This document shows positions 9,350 through 18,310 of a stretch of DNA of 36,771 nucleotides, piece after piece. The stretch comes from Aureobasidium sp. EXF-3400 (lineage: Eukaryota; Ascomycota; Dothideomycetes; Dothideales; Saccotheciaceae). The DNA is taken from contig SWBL01000425.1 of assembly GCA_024195585.1 (NCBI GenBank), positions 1 through 36,771 of the forward strand, given 5' to 3'. A model generated the notes under the pieces. The model made no database searches, was not told the DNA's origin, and saw only the letters and a program-made list of their open reading frames with translations. The position numbers and the translations under genes are program-made. Positions within the stretch are counted from its first letter, which is position 1. Every line of letters starts with the position of its first letter.

Positions 9350-9896
9350 ATGGAGAACACCAAATCGGAGCCCGACTTGAAGAAGATCCACGAAGCAGTC
9401 GAGGCTGCACTCACCAAGATCCACGACGCGCAAATCGACAACCACGACCCCAGCAAAACCAAGGAAGACACCAATCGCGACCTCGTCGAAGCATCAAACC
9501 TGCTGGCCCAAGCCAAAGAGAACATTGCCGCGTATGTTTACATGCCATCTCCATCATCGTCTCCTCAAGAGTAATCTAATATTTCATACCAGGCAGTCCA
9601 TCGACACCAAGATTGGCCATGCCGTGGATTTCGTCGTAGCCAAGATCGATAGCCTTCCCCGAGACCATACCATCAAAGGAGCACCCAACGTTCACGCCCC
9701 AGACTGGCCCGAGGTGCGCGACGACCTCATCAAACAAGTCAAGGCTCGCCTGGAGGCCTACTTCTTCCAACTCGAAGAGGGCATGCTCATGACTCTTGAC
9801 CCCAAAGTCTTCGAATCTCAGGCCAGAAGAGAGGCATCGGTGGTCGTCTTTGTAAAAGTGCAGGAGATGCCAGAGATACTGTCTAAAGATCTGTGA
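9350..9896 (+). CDS. Gene C: small helical two-exon protein of the A-F family
   Basis: Exons 9350-9531 and 9593-9896 (intron 61 nt, GTATGT...ACCAG, phase 2) give 161 aa. Exon 1 is a helical, charged segment (LKKIHEAVEAALTKIHDAQ; DLVEASNLLAQAKENIAA), the size and style of exon 1 in D. Exon 2 opens 'QSIDTKIGHAVDFVVAKIDSL', with hydrophobic spacing resembling 'M--HIADRAI-DAV-RL' of the clear paralogues, then 'VKARLEAYFFQLEEGM'. Residue identity to D-F is low, so it is a distant member at best. The open frame runs upstream of 9350, but the TATA box and leader favour this start. No targeting signal or enzymatic motif. It converges on gene D. Confidence 0.65.
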
Positions 9897-10338
9897 GACT
9901 CAACACTATGTGGTCGAAGGGTCGTTTTTAGACAGACTAATGTCACCAAGCAAGTGTTCGAGGAGCCTATTGATGCACACGCGACTGATTCTTTACTAGG
10001 TCTACACTATCCGACAGCCACAGCATGCATCAGAGATGTATCACGTCATTGTATCCTTTCCAACATCACGATTATACAACTATCATCGGGAAAAACAGTA
10101 TTATCGACAAACAGGTCGCGCGGTATTCCAGAAGATGTTGTTACACAACTGAGAAGCAGGTTTCCGTGATTGATGTCATGTTTCCATTCTTGAATACCTG
10201 ATCTTGCTTGAAGACCGTTAAAAAATTATTTTGAATCCTTGGGAGGGTAGACTCCTCGCCTGGCTTCTGGAGTTCTGTTATACATCTGATCATGTTTGTC
10301 GTCGAGCCTGTAAAGGCAGATTACTCAGGTCGAGGGTT
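9897..10338. other. Intergenic between convergent genes C and D
   Basis: 3' flanks of two tail-to-tail genes. No coding or structural signal seen. Confidence 0.5.
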
Positions 10339-10911
10339 TTATGTGCCTGCGATCTCATATGTCATCTCCTTCATGTGCTCAGCGACAAATTCCCGGGCCG
10401 TTTCCTCAACTTCTCCCTCATAGATCTGCAAAGCCTCCTCGAACGAGCCTTCGCAGAAACCGAGCGCGGCCCAAGGGAACTTTTTCTTCAGTCTGTTCTC
10501 GATGACTCTGCGTCTTTGACCACTTCCAGGGCCTTCAAAGTACAGATTGATCATGCTTGTGGCGAGTTGAGATTGAGTTGGACTCGAGTGCATCTTGTCA
10601 GCCAGGCGATAGACTGTGTCCTTGATGACTCTGTCGGCGATGTGGTGAACCATCTCTGACATACTTTTCAAGCTTGTCAGTATCGTGTTTTAGTTTTCAG
10701 CTGCGAGGATTCCTTACTTTTCGGCATCATCGTTGGCATCCTCTTCGATGTCCTCGTGGAGTTCTCGAACAAGAGACAAGCAGGGGCGAGGGTCAAAGGG
10801 GGCGCTTGGATCCTCCTCATAGCGTTCCTCGTGGTCTTCCAAGATCTCGGTGAGCTGATCGATTTTCTTCTTCATTGCCCGGAGGGTTCGTCTCAAACTG
10901 TCCTCATCCAT
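10339..10911 (-). CDS. Gene D: member of the A-F family (clear paralogue of E and F)
   Basis: Exons 10911-10718 and 10663-10339 (intron 54 nt, GTAAGG...AAAAG, phase 2, CTGAC branch) give 172 aa. Exon 1 is acidic and helical (LRRTLRAMKKKIDQLTEIL; SLVRELHEDIEED). Exon 2 has the family signature 'MVHHIADRVIKDTVYRLADKM', then 'QSQLATSMINLYFEGPG', a basic 'RRRVIENRLKKKF' and the end helix 'ALQIYEGEVEETAREFVAEHMKEM'. Each block aligns with E and F in order and spacing. The acceptor was chosen at 10664 because it yields the same junction length (N-x-x-x-M) as E and F; a second in-frame acceptor 9 nt upstream is possible. A TATAAAAG lies about 110 bp upstream. No signal peptide, so probably intracellular. 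Function unknown. Confidence 0.8.
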
Positions 10912-11016
10912 CTTCTTGGTTGATGATAGATGTGGTAAGTTGTGGTAGTTGAGTGTGTGGAATAGTTGCGACTGTGTTGGTGTTGGAAGGTTCGAGGATA
11001 ATAAGAGAGCAAAGTA

Positions 11017-11178
11017 GAGCTTTTATAACCTATCGTAGCCGTGAGTGTCCGTGAGCCAGTGAAAGTAACAGTGGAGCTGAGAGAGAAACGAAAGAGGAGC
11101 TTTTGTGATTGATCGTAGCTCCGAATATCTGTAGACCAGTGAGAATGATAGCGAAAATCAGAGTGCAAGCGAAATGAG
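11017..11178. repeat. Imperfect tandem repeat of about 80 bp in the gene D promoter
   Basis: Two units, 11017-11096 and 11097-11178, share GAGCTTTT, ATCGTAGC, CCAGTGA, GCGAAA/ACGAAA words in the same order. Unit 1 carries the gene D TATA box on the minus strand; the equivalent bases in unit 2 are diverged (CTTTTGTG). Confidence 0.75.
11020..11027 (-). promoter_or_regulatory. TATA box of gene D
   Basis: TATAAAAG on the minus strand, about 109 bp upstream of the ATG at 10911, inside the first unit of the promoter repeat. Confidence 0.6.
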
Positions 11179-11236
11179 GAGACAGTCGGAGCCAAAAAGT
11201 TAGTGAGTTGAACGGCAGCCTGCTCGCATTGTTTGG

Positions 11237-11416
11237 CTAGATCTTGCATCCATCCAGAACAATCAGTGGCTCACAAGATTCGGTGTATTTTGCAAATTGC
11301 TTCACAGTGGCTTCTCCCACGCCGTTTGTTGCTCCTACAAAGACTGCGACAAGACTGGGTGGCAGCGATGTAGCGATCTGTGCGTTTGAGGTCCGGACTT
11401 GTTCGATGGTGACCAT
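11237..11416 (-). pseudogene. Truncated N-terminal copy of the neighbouring short-chain dehydrogenase
   Basis: A 59-codon frame from ATG at 11416. Its first 43 residues parallel the start of the intact SDR at 12595 (MVTIEQVRTSNAQIATSLP against MVVLETVRASNQKIASTLP). It includes the nucleotide-binding loop 'VFVGATNGVGEATV' and 'QFAK', then diverges abruptly after about 11288 and stops. The rest of the fold is absent, so it cannot be an active dehydrogenase. It sits just upstream of the gene D promoter and just downstream of the intact SDR, on the same strand. Probably the remnant of a tandem duplication. Confidence 0.85.
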
Positions 11417-11518
11417 TTTGTTCGTACACTATAAGTGTACAACCTGTGAAGAGGATGCGAAAATGCTGGTTCGGTTGTAGGGATACATCTTCGGTTACGA
11501 TGCATGGAAATAGCTGTT

Positions 11519-12595
11519 CTAGGATTTTTGGTGGGTCGCGAGCGCCTTGTCTGTATCTTCTCTGATCGTATCCATTACTTTCTCCATCATACCTCTGCTT
11601 CTCAAGGAGGCAAGGGCTTCCTCCACTTTGGATCCAGCACTCTCGCCACTGGCGTTGATAGAGTAAACACCACTACCGACTTTCCCGTCGGTCCCGCGGG
11701 CAATGGACAAATCGCTGAGAAGCGGAACACCAGCTGTTGGGTCTTTCGAACCAGCTGAATATCTTGCACTCGTTGACAAAAACACATGGCGATCTCCGGC
11801 TTCGTCTGGGGGCATATAGAAAAGCGAACCGAAGACACGAACCACGGCCTTGACGGCAGTCAAGACTGGACCAGAAGTACCGCGTGTGATGCCTGATTTT
11901 ACCACACCAGAAAAATTGTGAATGAAAGACACGTTTGGATTGTCCTTGTGATGGCTTTCAAGCGAGAGGGTTGTAATAGAAGAGGCATGATCTCTGTTCG
12001 CCATGAGCTTCATGTGCCAGCCTTGGAAGTCGTCCATTTGTATTTCTCCCTCGAGGGTTGCAATGAACACTGAGACGACTCGGCGCAAAGAAGTGGCATT
12101 ATTGATCAGAGGAAGGAGATTGGAGATGAACCGATTGCGTGCATGCACAGCCAATGCTGCAGGATAATGAAGACCTTCATCGGTAGCTAGATCGAACGTC
12201 AATCAAAGCCTTGTATAACAATGTCGAACTTTTGATAGCTTACTTTTACCAGTCTGCAGAGTTCCGATAGTGAGAAACAAAATATTCACCGATTCCTCCT
12301 TTTGCTTGATGCCATCACAAACCTCGTCGACGTTACGAATTAGACTTGTGTCTTTACTGATGAAAGTGAATTTGCCTTGTGGATTTAGTGCTTTGCACTC
12401 ATTTACAATGCGTGTTCCAGCTTCTGGTGAGCGACCGATCAGATAGACACGCGGCGCTGCCGCCCACTTCGCAAATTGGCGGACTGTAGCCTCACCGACA
12501 CCATTCGTCGCACCGACGAACACGGCGACAAGTCCAGAGGGGAGGGTGGAAGCGATCTTTTGATTCGAAGCGCGAACTGTTTCCAGGACAACCAT
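11519..12595 (-). CDS. Short-chain dehydrogenase/reductase family protein
   Basis: Exons 12595-12244 and 12186-11519 (intron 57 nt, GTAAGC...TCTAG, phase 1) give 339 aa. Rossmann-fold NAD(P)-binding motif 'VFVGATNGVGEAT' at residues 26-38, then 'PRVYLIGRSPEAG' (cofactor-selecting strand) and 'VNILFLTIGTL'. Past the intron comes 'DEGLHYPAALAVHARNRFISNLLPL', typical of a fungal-specific SDR subfamily common near secondary-metabolite genes. I do not see a classical YxxxK catalytic pair; the region has 'HASSITTLSLE', as usual for that subfamily. The substrate cannot be inferred. The frame is open upstream to 12940, but those codons belong to the adjacent acyltransferase remnant. A TATATAAG lies about 57 bp before the ATG. 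It neighbours its own truncated copy and a dead acyltransferase gene, suggesting a degraded metabolic gene pair. Confidence 0.86.
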
Positions 12596-12650
12596 GTTGT
12601 TGAGTGTGGAGGAGAGCTTGATTTCTTGAAACCTTACTGGGATGACACGA

Positions 12651-12658
12651 CTTATATA
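12651..12658 (-). promoter_or_regulatory. TATA box of the SDR gene
   Basis: TATATAAG on the minus strand, about 57 bp upstream of the ATG at 12595. It supports that start over the longer open frame. Confidence 0.5.
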
Positions 12659-12823
12659 GCTAGCTAGTTTCCATGCAATAGATACAAGAGGGCTCGGAGT
12701 AATAACAAGCCGACGAGGTGGTACATTTGCTAGACGCAGGAAGGAGTCACGCCGTTCAGAGATAGGGAATGCCGCCGATGCGATGGTACTGTATGCAGGT
12801 CGAGCGGATCGCCGATCACTAGT

Positions 12824-13942
12824 GTCTATAAACTCAGTACATGCACCCCAGATCGGATCCTTCTTCAGAAACTTCATTTCGTGTTCATTGAGACAGACGA
12901 GCAAATTGAGATCACCCGACGCGATATCCCAAGGCGCCAAACTTGAGTACGAGCGCTGCCTGTGCCATCGACGAAGACAAGATATCGAGCGCGCGATTGA
13001 AAGGGCCTGTATGCGCTAGTGTCGTCTTGTCGGGGACACTGGCGATGTACGTTGCATAGCTGCGTACCGATTTCTCATTGTTGACGTCGTTGAGATTTTT
13101 GCGCAGCTTCGACGCGACAGCTGACAGTGGAAGATCCACCAACTCCTGTTAAGTCAACCAGGTAGGCGAGAAATGACCATCTGACCCATATACAAATTTG
13201 GTACGCCAAGCACACCTCGAGGGTCAGTGGTTCTCGAAAACTTGGATGTCGCCCTAGGATCCCGGCCAGCAGCAACGCGGGCTTTGGCAAGGCACTTCCA
13301 GTACAGTGCGCTTACCGCATCTCCAGCTGAGATGAAAGGTACTGTCTGGTCATATCCATCTCTTTCGGTTGCCAACTGCTTCAAGGATGCAATTGTCTTG
13401 CGAAGAAAACGAATCTGTGCCCATTTCCCAGGTGCCAAGGCAGTGGCTTGGACGTAATAGCGGATGCTTTGAGGTAGCTATGGTCTCGAATGGGTTCGTC
13501 AGGACCGTACAGAGGAATGACCGCGCTAGGATTGCGGTTGCCTTGCTCGGTGGCGTCTCGTGAAGTTTCTTCGCCGTTCAAAACAGAAGCAAGCACTGCG
13601 ACAACCTGGAAGATACCAGTACCGTCCATGACATTGTGCTGATTTGAGAATGTCAACAAAGCACCGTTTTTGATGAAGTTGATGGTGATGAGACAGGCAG
13701 GCGATGGTCCCAGCTTCTCTGTATTGTAGATGATTGATAAGCCAGGAACCGGACATATTACATTTCCGTCCAGCATCTGAACAGGACACTGCGATCTCGA
13801 GAGCTCTTCGTAACTAGGGCACACTTTTGTGCAATCATTCACTCTGAGTAGTCTATTGGGTGGCAGATGACTGGGCCATGGACTCCAAGGCGTAAGCCGG
13901 CCTGACTGTGAAACGCAATTCACGAGTATTCGATATCTATGC
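12824..13942 (-). pseudogene. BAHD / trichothecene 3-O-acetyltransferase-like acyltransferase, frameshifted remnant
   Basis: Homology to the fungal transferase family (PF02458 type) runs through four pieces in three frames. Residues from 'RLLRVND' to the catalytic HxxxD (HNVMD, 13624-13638, in 'NQHNVMDGTGIFQV') are in one frame. 'GKWAQIRFLRKTIASLKQLA' to 'FSRTTDPRGVLGVPNLYMG' is in a second, joined with no usable intron near 13430-13445. 'ELVDLPLSAVASKLRKNL' to 'SSSMAQAALVLKFGALG' is in a third. 'GDLNLLVCLNEHEMKFLKKDPIWG' is back in the second. Roughly 35 residues expected before the last piece are missing, the usual N-terminal region is largely absent, and the normal stop is lost. A 40-nt intron between pieces two and three was considered but does not restore frame. 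Acyl-CoA-dependent transfer was the ancestral role; this copy is very unlikely to be active. Confidence 0.82.
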
Positions 13943-14270
13943 CTGAAGTTTGCGGTTACAGGTAGACGACCCTATGAGCCTTACTTGCTGTTCTTTTCTT
14001 TGTTCATGGTTTGGACTTGGCCTGTGTGCTTGTGTCCTGGTTTCGCGCTCAAAGAAGAATCGGCATGCTTGCAGTTCATTCCGTGATTGATCACTTTTGC
14101 ACGCGCCGAGCTTGGAACAGATGAACACGACCTGCAGCTTCCCGAACTTCTCCTGTTTGCACCGCGCCTGCCATTTCATCCTCTCACGTGAACTTGATTT
14201 CTTTCCTTCCTTCCTTCCTTCCACCACTACTTTTCTCCTAACTCATCGTGATACAGACAACCAACACGCG
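13943..14270. other. Intergenic: 5' side of the acyltransferase remnant and F-box gene promoter
   Basis: Divergent spacer. A possible donor (AGCAAGTAAGG) near 13983 on the minus strand could join a short upstream exon to the acyltransferase remnant in frame, but no family-like N-terminus is seen. A (TTCC)5 tract lies at 14203-14222, shortly before the F-box ATG. Confidence 0.45.
14203..14222 (+). repeat. (TTCC)5 microsatellite in the F-box gene leader
   Basis: Five perfect TTCC units within a pyrimidine-rich tract about 50-70 bp before the ATG at 14271. Probably within the promoter or 5' UTR. Confidence 0.85.
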
Positions 14271-16170
14271 ATGCTTTCAACAACGTCAAGCGCCGATGGT
14301 GGGCGAACCCTGGACACTCTGCCTACCGAGATCAAGAACGAGATCTTCTCCCATCTCCTCTTGGGTAAGAACGTCAAATATTCCACCAAGGGCAAACAAC
14401 CTGGCCACAGGTACAAGTTCGACACTTCCATCATGCTTGTCAACAAGAGACTCAACCAAGACGCGTCCGTGTATGTTCGGAGCCACAACGAGTTCGTCCT
14501 CATCCACACCAAATGGTTTGCCTTTGAGATCGACCAAGGCAGGTTCCTGCCTTACGTCGCTGTCGGAAATGCGGCCAAGAACTTCAAGTGTCCTGCCGTG
14601 GAAGCCACGATCAAGCATCAGAGTACTAAATGCGGGTGCACCCCTGGCTCGGACTGTTCTGTGAGGCACCAGCGAGTGCCGGAAAAGGTCACCCGTGCTC
14701 TGTTGATGGCCGAAGATCTGGACGTCTTCATCAGACATCTTAAATTGGTCTACCACATCTGGCCAACCCTTCCCATCTACGTCCACTCAGCGCCTGGTGA
14801 CAGTCCTGTCGAATGGTCAGCCAGTCCAGCCCAGACGCATATCGACTTTGTTTGGAAGATCAACAAGCCTTTCTATCAGGACCTCACTCAGGCCGAGCTG
14901 CGCCAGCGTCAGATCAGACTGTTGGATCCCATCTCTAAGCTTGTCAATCATGGACAGAACGTCAAGATACTTGGTGCCGAACATGATCTTGTGTCCAGCA
15001 CGGTCAGGGCTATGACCCCACGCCTACTCTCGCTCGATGCCGTCGGCTGGGATCTTTACCACCTCATCAAGGCCGAGAAGCAGTACTTGGATCAGATACC
15101 CAACCATCAAACACCGAAGCAACTTGAACTGAGCCACGCCTACCAGTACATCGCCGGCCTTGGATGGCTCTTTCCTGACAACAACGAATCACCCTCGACA
15201 GCCTTCGTCTTCAAGGCTGACTCCCCCGGCTTCAACGCAGAGGGCGTGTCCTTGGCGTACTGGTCCATGGAGAACGGACAACACGATCAAGACACTTCCT
15301 GTTGGCAATACAACGTACAAATTCTCAGTCTTGACTGCACACTCACTCTGGCAAAGATGGCCTTGGACATGAAGATGCACAACTCTTGCAAGTTCTTCAT
15401 CCACTTGTGCAGCATGATATTGAACACAAGCTATTTCGCCTTTCCCGACGCGATCCGGTCGGCCGTGTGTCATTACGACTGCTTCCTCTCGCTTTGGCAA
15501 TCAGGTCTCCAGAAACGTCCCAGTGCATACACTGATGTCATGCTTGTTCTGGATAGTATCTTGTTGCAAGGTTCCGCCAATGGCTTTGAGGACGAGTATG
15601 TCCGTCAGGACAGGGACCGAGTTGCCCGCATTGTTTCAGTAAGCCTTTCCTGCTTCAGTTATTGTCACCAAAACATCCGCTGACTTAGTCGTTTAGGGAG
15701 AAATAAAGATCTGCAACAACGACAAACACAACTTTCCCGGTCTCTATCGTCGCCGACGTATCTGGAACACGCAGGTTAACCCAAACCGCCCCGAAGGTTC
15801 TGGTTTGATGTCACTATCCCCTTCTATGTCTGCTAGCCTGGTTGCTTCCATCACCCGTACGGCCAACAAACGCATAACCGGTCAGGCATATTCGGACAAG
15901 GATGAGGATGAGGATGAGGATGAAGACGAGGGCGACGATGAGGCTAAGCACAGCGATGATGTCGATTTGGATGAGCTTGAGGGCAGGGATAAGGATGGCT
16001 CAGACGAGGTCGAGGACAGCGATCAGGATGATGACAGTGAGGATGATCACGTTTTCATTGGTGTCTTCAACCCACGTCATTCTCGCGGAGAAAGCACCTT
16101 TTCAGTCCGCGCTGAGCCAAGATCAGATGGAACGGGATACAACATCGTGCATACTCCAAACAGGCGTTGA
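14271..16170 (+). CDS. F-box-like protein with acidic C-terminal tail
   Basis: Exons 14271-15638 and 15697-16170 (intron 58 nt, GTAAGC...TTTAG, phase 0, CTGAC branch) give 613 aa. Residues 14-31 (LDTLPTEIKNEIFSHLLL) fit the start of an F-box, the Skp1-binding helix of SCF ubiquitin ligases; 'MLVNKRLNQDA' further on fits its end. The remaining body shows no LRR or WD repeats that I can recognise. It has a Cys-rich spot (KCGCTPGSDC) and a helix-rich C-half. The tail from about residue 520 is very acidic (DEDEDEDEDEGDD), encoded by a GATGAG-type repeat near 15901-15930. The open frame extends upstream to 14097, but the ATG at 14271 follows a CT-rich leader and gives the normal F-box position near the N-terminus. 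The target protein is unknown. Such genes are large, fast-evolving families in Dothideomycetes and Eurotiomycetes. Confidence 0.78.
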
Positions 16171-16394
16171 TTGGCCTCTGCTGTGGAAACGTCTTTGCTC
16201 CGACAATGCAAAGCTGATCGAGGAGTAACGCAATCGAGAAACTGCACAACAGTTGCACGCACGTGAATGGACCTATGTATGTTCCGTCAGACCTCCTTCT
16301 GTACCATCTTTACGTTGTTGGTGTACCTTGGAAAGTGACGATGATAGCTTGCTTTGACCGTCCCAACTAACACCAGCGACCAAAATCAACCTAT

Positions 16395-16487
16395 ATAATC
16401 AGTGCATGTTCCCCAGATCGGATCCTTCTCCAAGAACTCCATGTGTGCCGGCACTCAGATTCCCATCTTCAAGATCATGCAGAGCGC
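16395..16487 (-). pseudogene. Second relic: 3' end of an acyltransferase gene
   Basis: The minus strand encodes 'MEFLEKDPIWGTCTDYIG' followed by a stop. This parallels 'MKFLKKDPIWGACTEFID' at the end of the pseudogene at 12824-13942. Upstream, in a shifted frame, 'ALHDLEDGNLS' parallels 'APWDIASGDLN' of the same pseudogene. DNA identity is highest over CCCCAGATCGGATCCTTCT. No further family sequence is visible upstream. It lies beyond the F-box gene, about 3.5 kb from the first remnant, and keeps the ancestral stop codon that the other copy lost. Confidence 0.8.
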
Positions 16488-17117
16488 TTCTTGCTTGGAC
16501 TGTCAAGGAAGGTGGTCACGAAGAGTAGGTCTATCGATTAGGGGACTGTCCTCCTAGGTAATGGATCTCTAGATTTTTTTCCGTAAATAGGTTTGAGTAT
16601 CTATCTGGCCAACAACATGGTAGAGAAAGCACAAAGTAGTAGTAACACTGAGCAGTCGATTGAGGAACAAAGAACACGTCACTTCGACAGTAGGCTGCCA
16701 TTTAGTTGCAGCAGGAGTATGGACAGAGAAGCATGCTCTTGTATGTCCATGGATCTTTCCAACACTTGGCTGCATCTCGCACCTTCCAAGCTTGCCAAAT
16801 CATGAGTTGGCAATCGAGTCGGGTCTCCATGTTGAAGACCATTTTCGTTGTCAACATCTTGCTGGTCATAGTTCAAGCATCTGATCATGCCTCCTTAGCG
16901 ACCTCATTACTTATACTGCGCTGTTGATGACACGCTCACGGTAGCTTGTGCCCTTCAATCCTGTTAAAGAGCCAACGAATGCATCCTATGCACATGCCAA
17001 CGCAATGATCCACGAGCCAGCACTGGGCAATGACAATTACTACAACCTGACCATGACACGCAACAGATGCATGACAGCTATATCCTGTGATACAGCAGAG
17101 CACGCGACAAGGATCTC
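16488..17117. other. Intergenic, no gene seen
   Basis: About 630 bp between the acyltransferase relic and the gene E promoter. Open frames on both strands are short, with no recognisable motif. It may be further decayed sequence of the same origin, but I could not align any. Confidence 0.45.
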
Positions 17118-17125
17118 TATAAAAG
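17118..17125 (+). promoter_or_regulatory. TATA box of gene E
   Basis: TATAAAAG about 84 bp before the ATG at 17209. It decides this start over upstream in-frame Met codons at 16948-17070. Confidence 0.65.
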
Positions 17126-17208
17126 AACCACAGACACCTTTGGATACCAACCTGAAAACCTCAACAATCAACCCCCTACAGAAGCCTATTCTACACTCAA
17201 ACCCAAAG

Positions 17209-17831
17209 ATGTCATTCTTCGAGCTTTCCAACCATGTCGAGGGTGGCAGAGAAAACGCCAGAGACTTAGCCGGAAGTCTGAAAGCTCTTCAGCAGACACT
17301 CAAGAACACAGATACAGATATCACCATCCTACAACATCTCCACGTGTGTGTCTTCAAGGCTCAGGAGTTATCTACTGAATCTTTTCTCTTCATTGAGAAG
17401 GAAGCGAACAAGTAAGTTTCCTGAACTTCTCTCCTAACTCCTGTTCGGATCAAAAGCTGACAATGATCCCCGGAAACAGTGCCAGAAAGATGGCAGACTT
17501 CCTCACCGACCGCGCAATCTCAGCAGTCGTGGGTCGACTGGCAGACCAGGCTCGCAGATACACACCTCAGAACAAGCTCGCTGTTCTAGTGTTGCGATAC
17601 TACTTTGAAGGAACCGGCGGCGACACCAACCGCAAAAACTTGGAAGCAAAGTTGAGAGAAGCTGGGGAAATTGGCAGTCTGGGTGATTATCCCTGGACTT
17701 GCAAGTTTGAGGATGTGCTTGAGAAGTACAGAGTTAAAGTTGAGAAGCTCGCTTTGGAGTTTGTGGTTGAAGAAGCAAAGGAGATGTTTGAGAGTCAGGC
17801 TTTGACTTGCTTTGGCGTGGAGGATGATTGA
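17209..17831 (+). CDS. Gene E: member of the A-F family (clear paralogue of D and F)
   Basis: Exons 17209-17411 and 17480-17831 (intron 68 nt, GTAAGT...AACAG, phase 2) give 184 aa. Exon 1 is helical (ENARDLAGSLKALQQTLKN; LHVCVFKAQELSTESFLFIEKEA). Exon 2 begins N-A-R-K-M and carries 'FLTDRAISAVVGRLADQ', 'TPQNKLAVLVLRYYFEGTG', 'RKNLEAKLREAG' and 'FEDVLEKYRVKVEKLALEFVVEEAKEM', each aligned with D and F. The 'EFV-E-AKEM' end helix is especially close to D and F. The 3' tail (TCFGVEDD) is variable. A nearer acceptor (CAAAAG) would give an immediate stop, which supports the one chosen. No signal peptide. Function unknown. Confidence 0.82.
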
Positions 17832-18310
17832 ATATTTGAGTGATTGTCAGAAAATTGATGCAGGATGTTCGATTCAAGAAGTTTGACTTGAGCCACATAA
17901 CGAAGTGGCTTTGCGGGAATTCTCAGAGGCAGTTTGTATCTAGTGTCAATATCAATGAGTACTCAACACTTCTTCGAGTGCTTACATTTTCACTCTTTCT
18001 CCCATAATGATAAAGACATATGTTCCTGGTACGCACACTAAACGGTGAATGAAGCCGCAGATTGACTCTACCCAAAAGTAGATTGTACTGCCTGACTGAG
18101 GGCAGATATCGAAGTGAGCTAGCAATACTTCTAGCCCTTCGTCAGAGCCACCAGATTGTTTCTCCTACTCTCACTCTCAGTCGTTAGCCGGCAGCAACAA
18201 AAGACTCGCCATTCCTCTTAGTCTTCTTGATCAATCTTTCCACGCAACAACGTTTGCATTCCAACATCATCAACAACCAGCACCCACTTTCTCACCCACC
18301 ATCAGATAAC
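17832..18310. other. Intergenic between genes E and F
   Basis: No coding signal. The last 100 bp are CT/CA-rich and probably the gene F leader; I see no TATA box at the distance found for D and E. Confidence 0.5.

Noticed and set aside
12596..12940. N-terminal extension of the SDR frame
   Set aside because: The upstream codons are the acyltransferase pseudogene's last piece plus its promoter-side spacer; the TATA box and family start place the SDR ATG at 12595.
13141..13180. 40-nt intron in the acyltransferase remnant (GTCAGA...AACAG)
   Set aside because: It does not restore the downstream frame and is shorter than any other intron in the window; frameshifting fits better.
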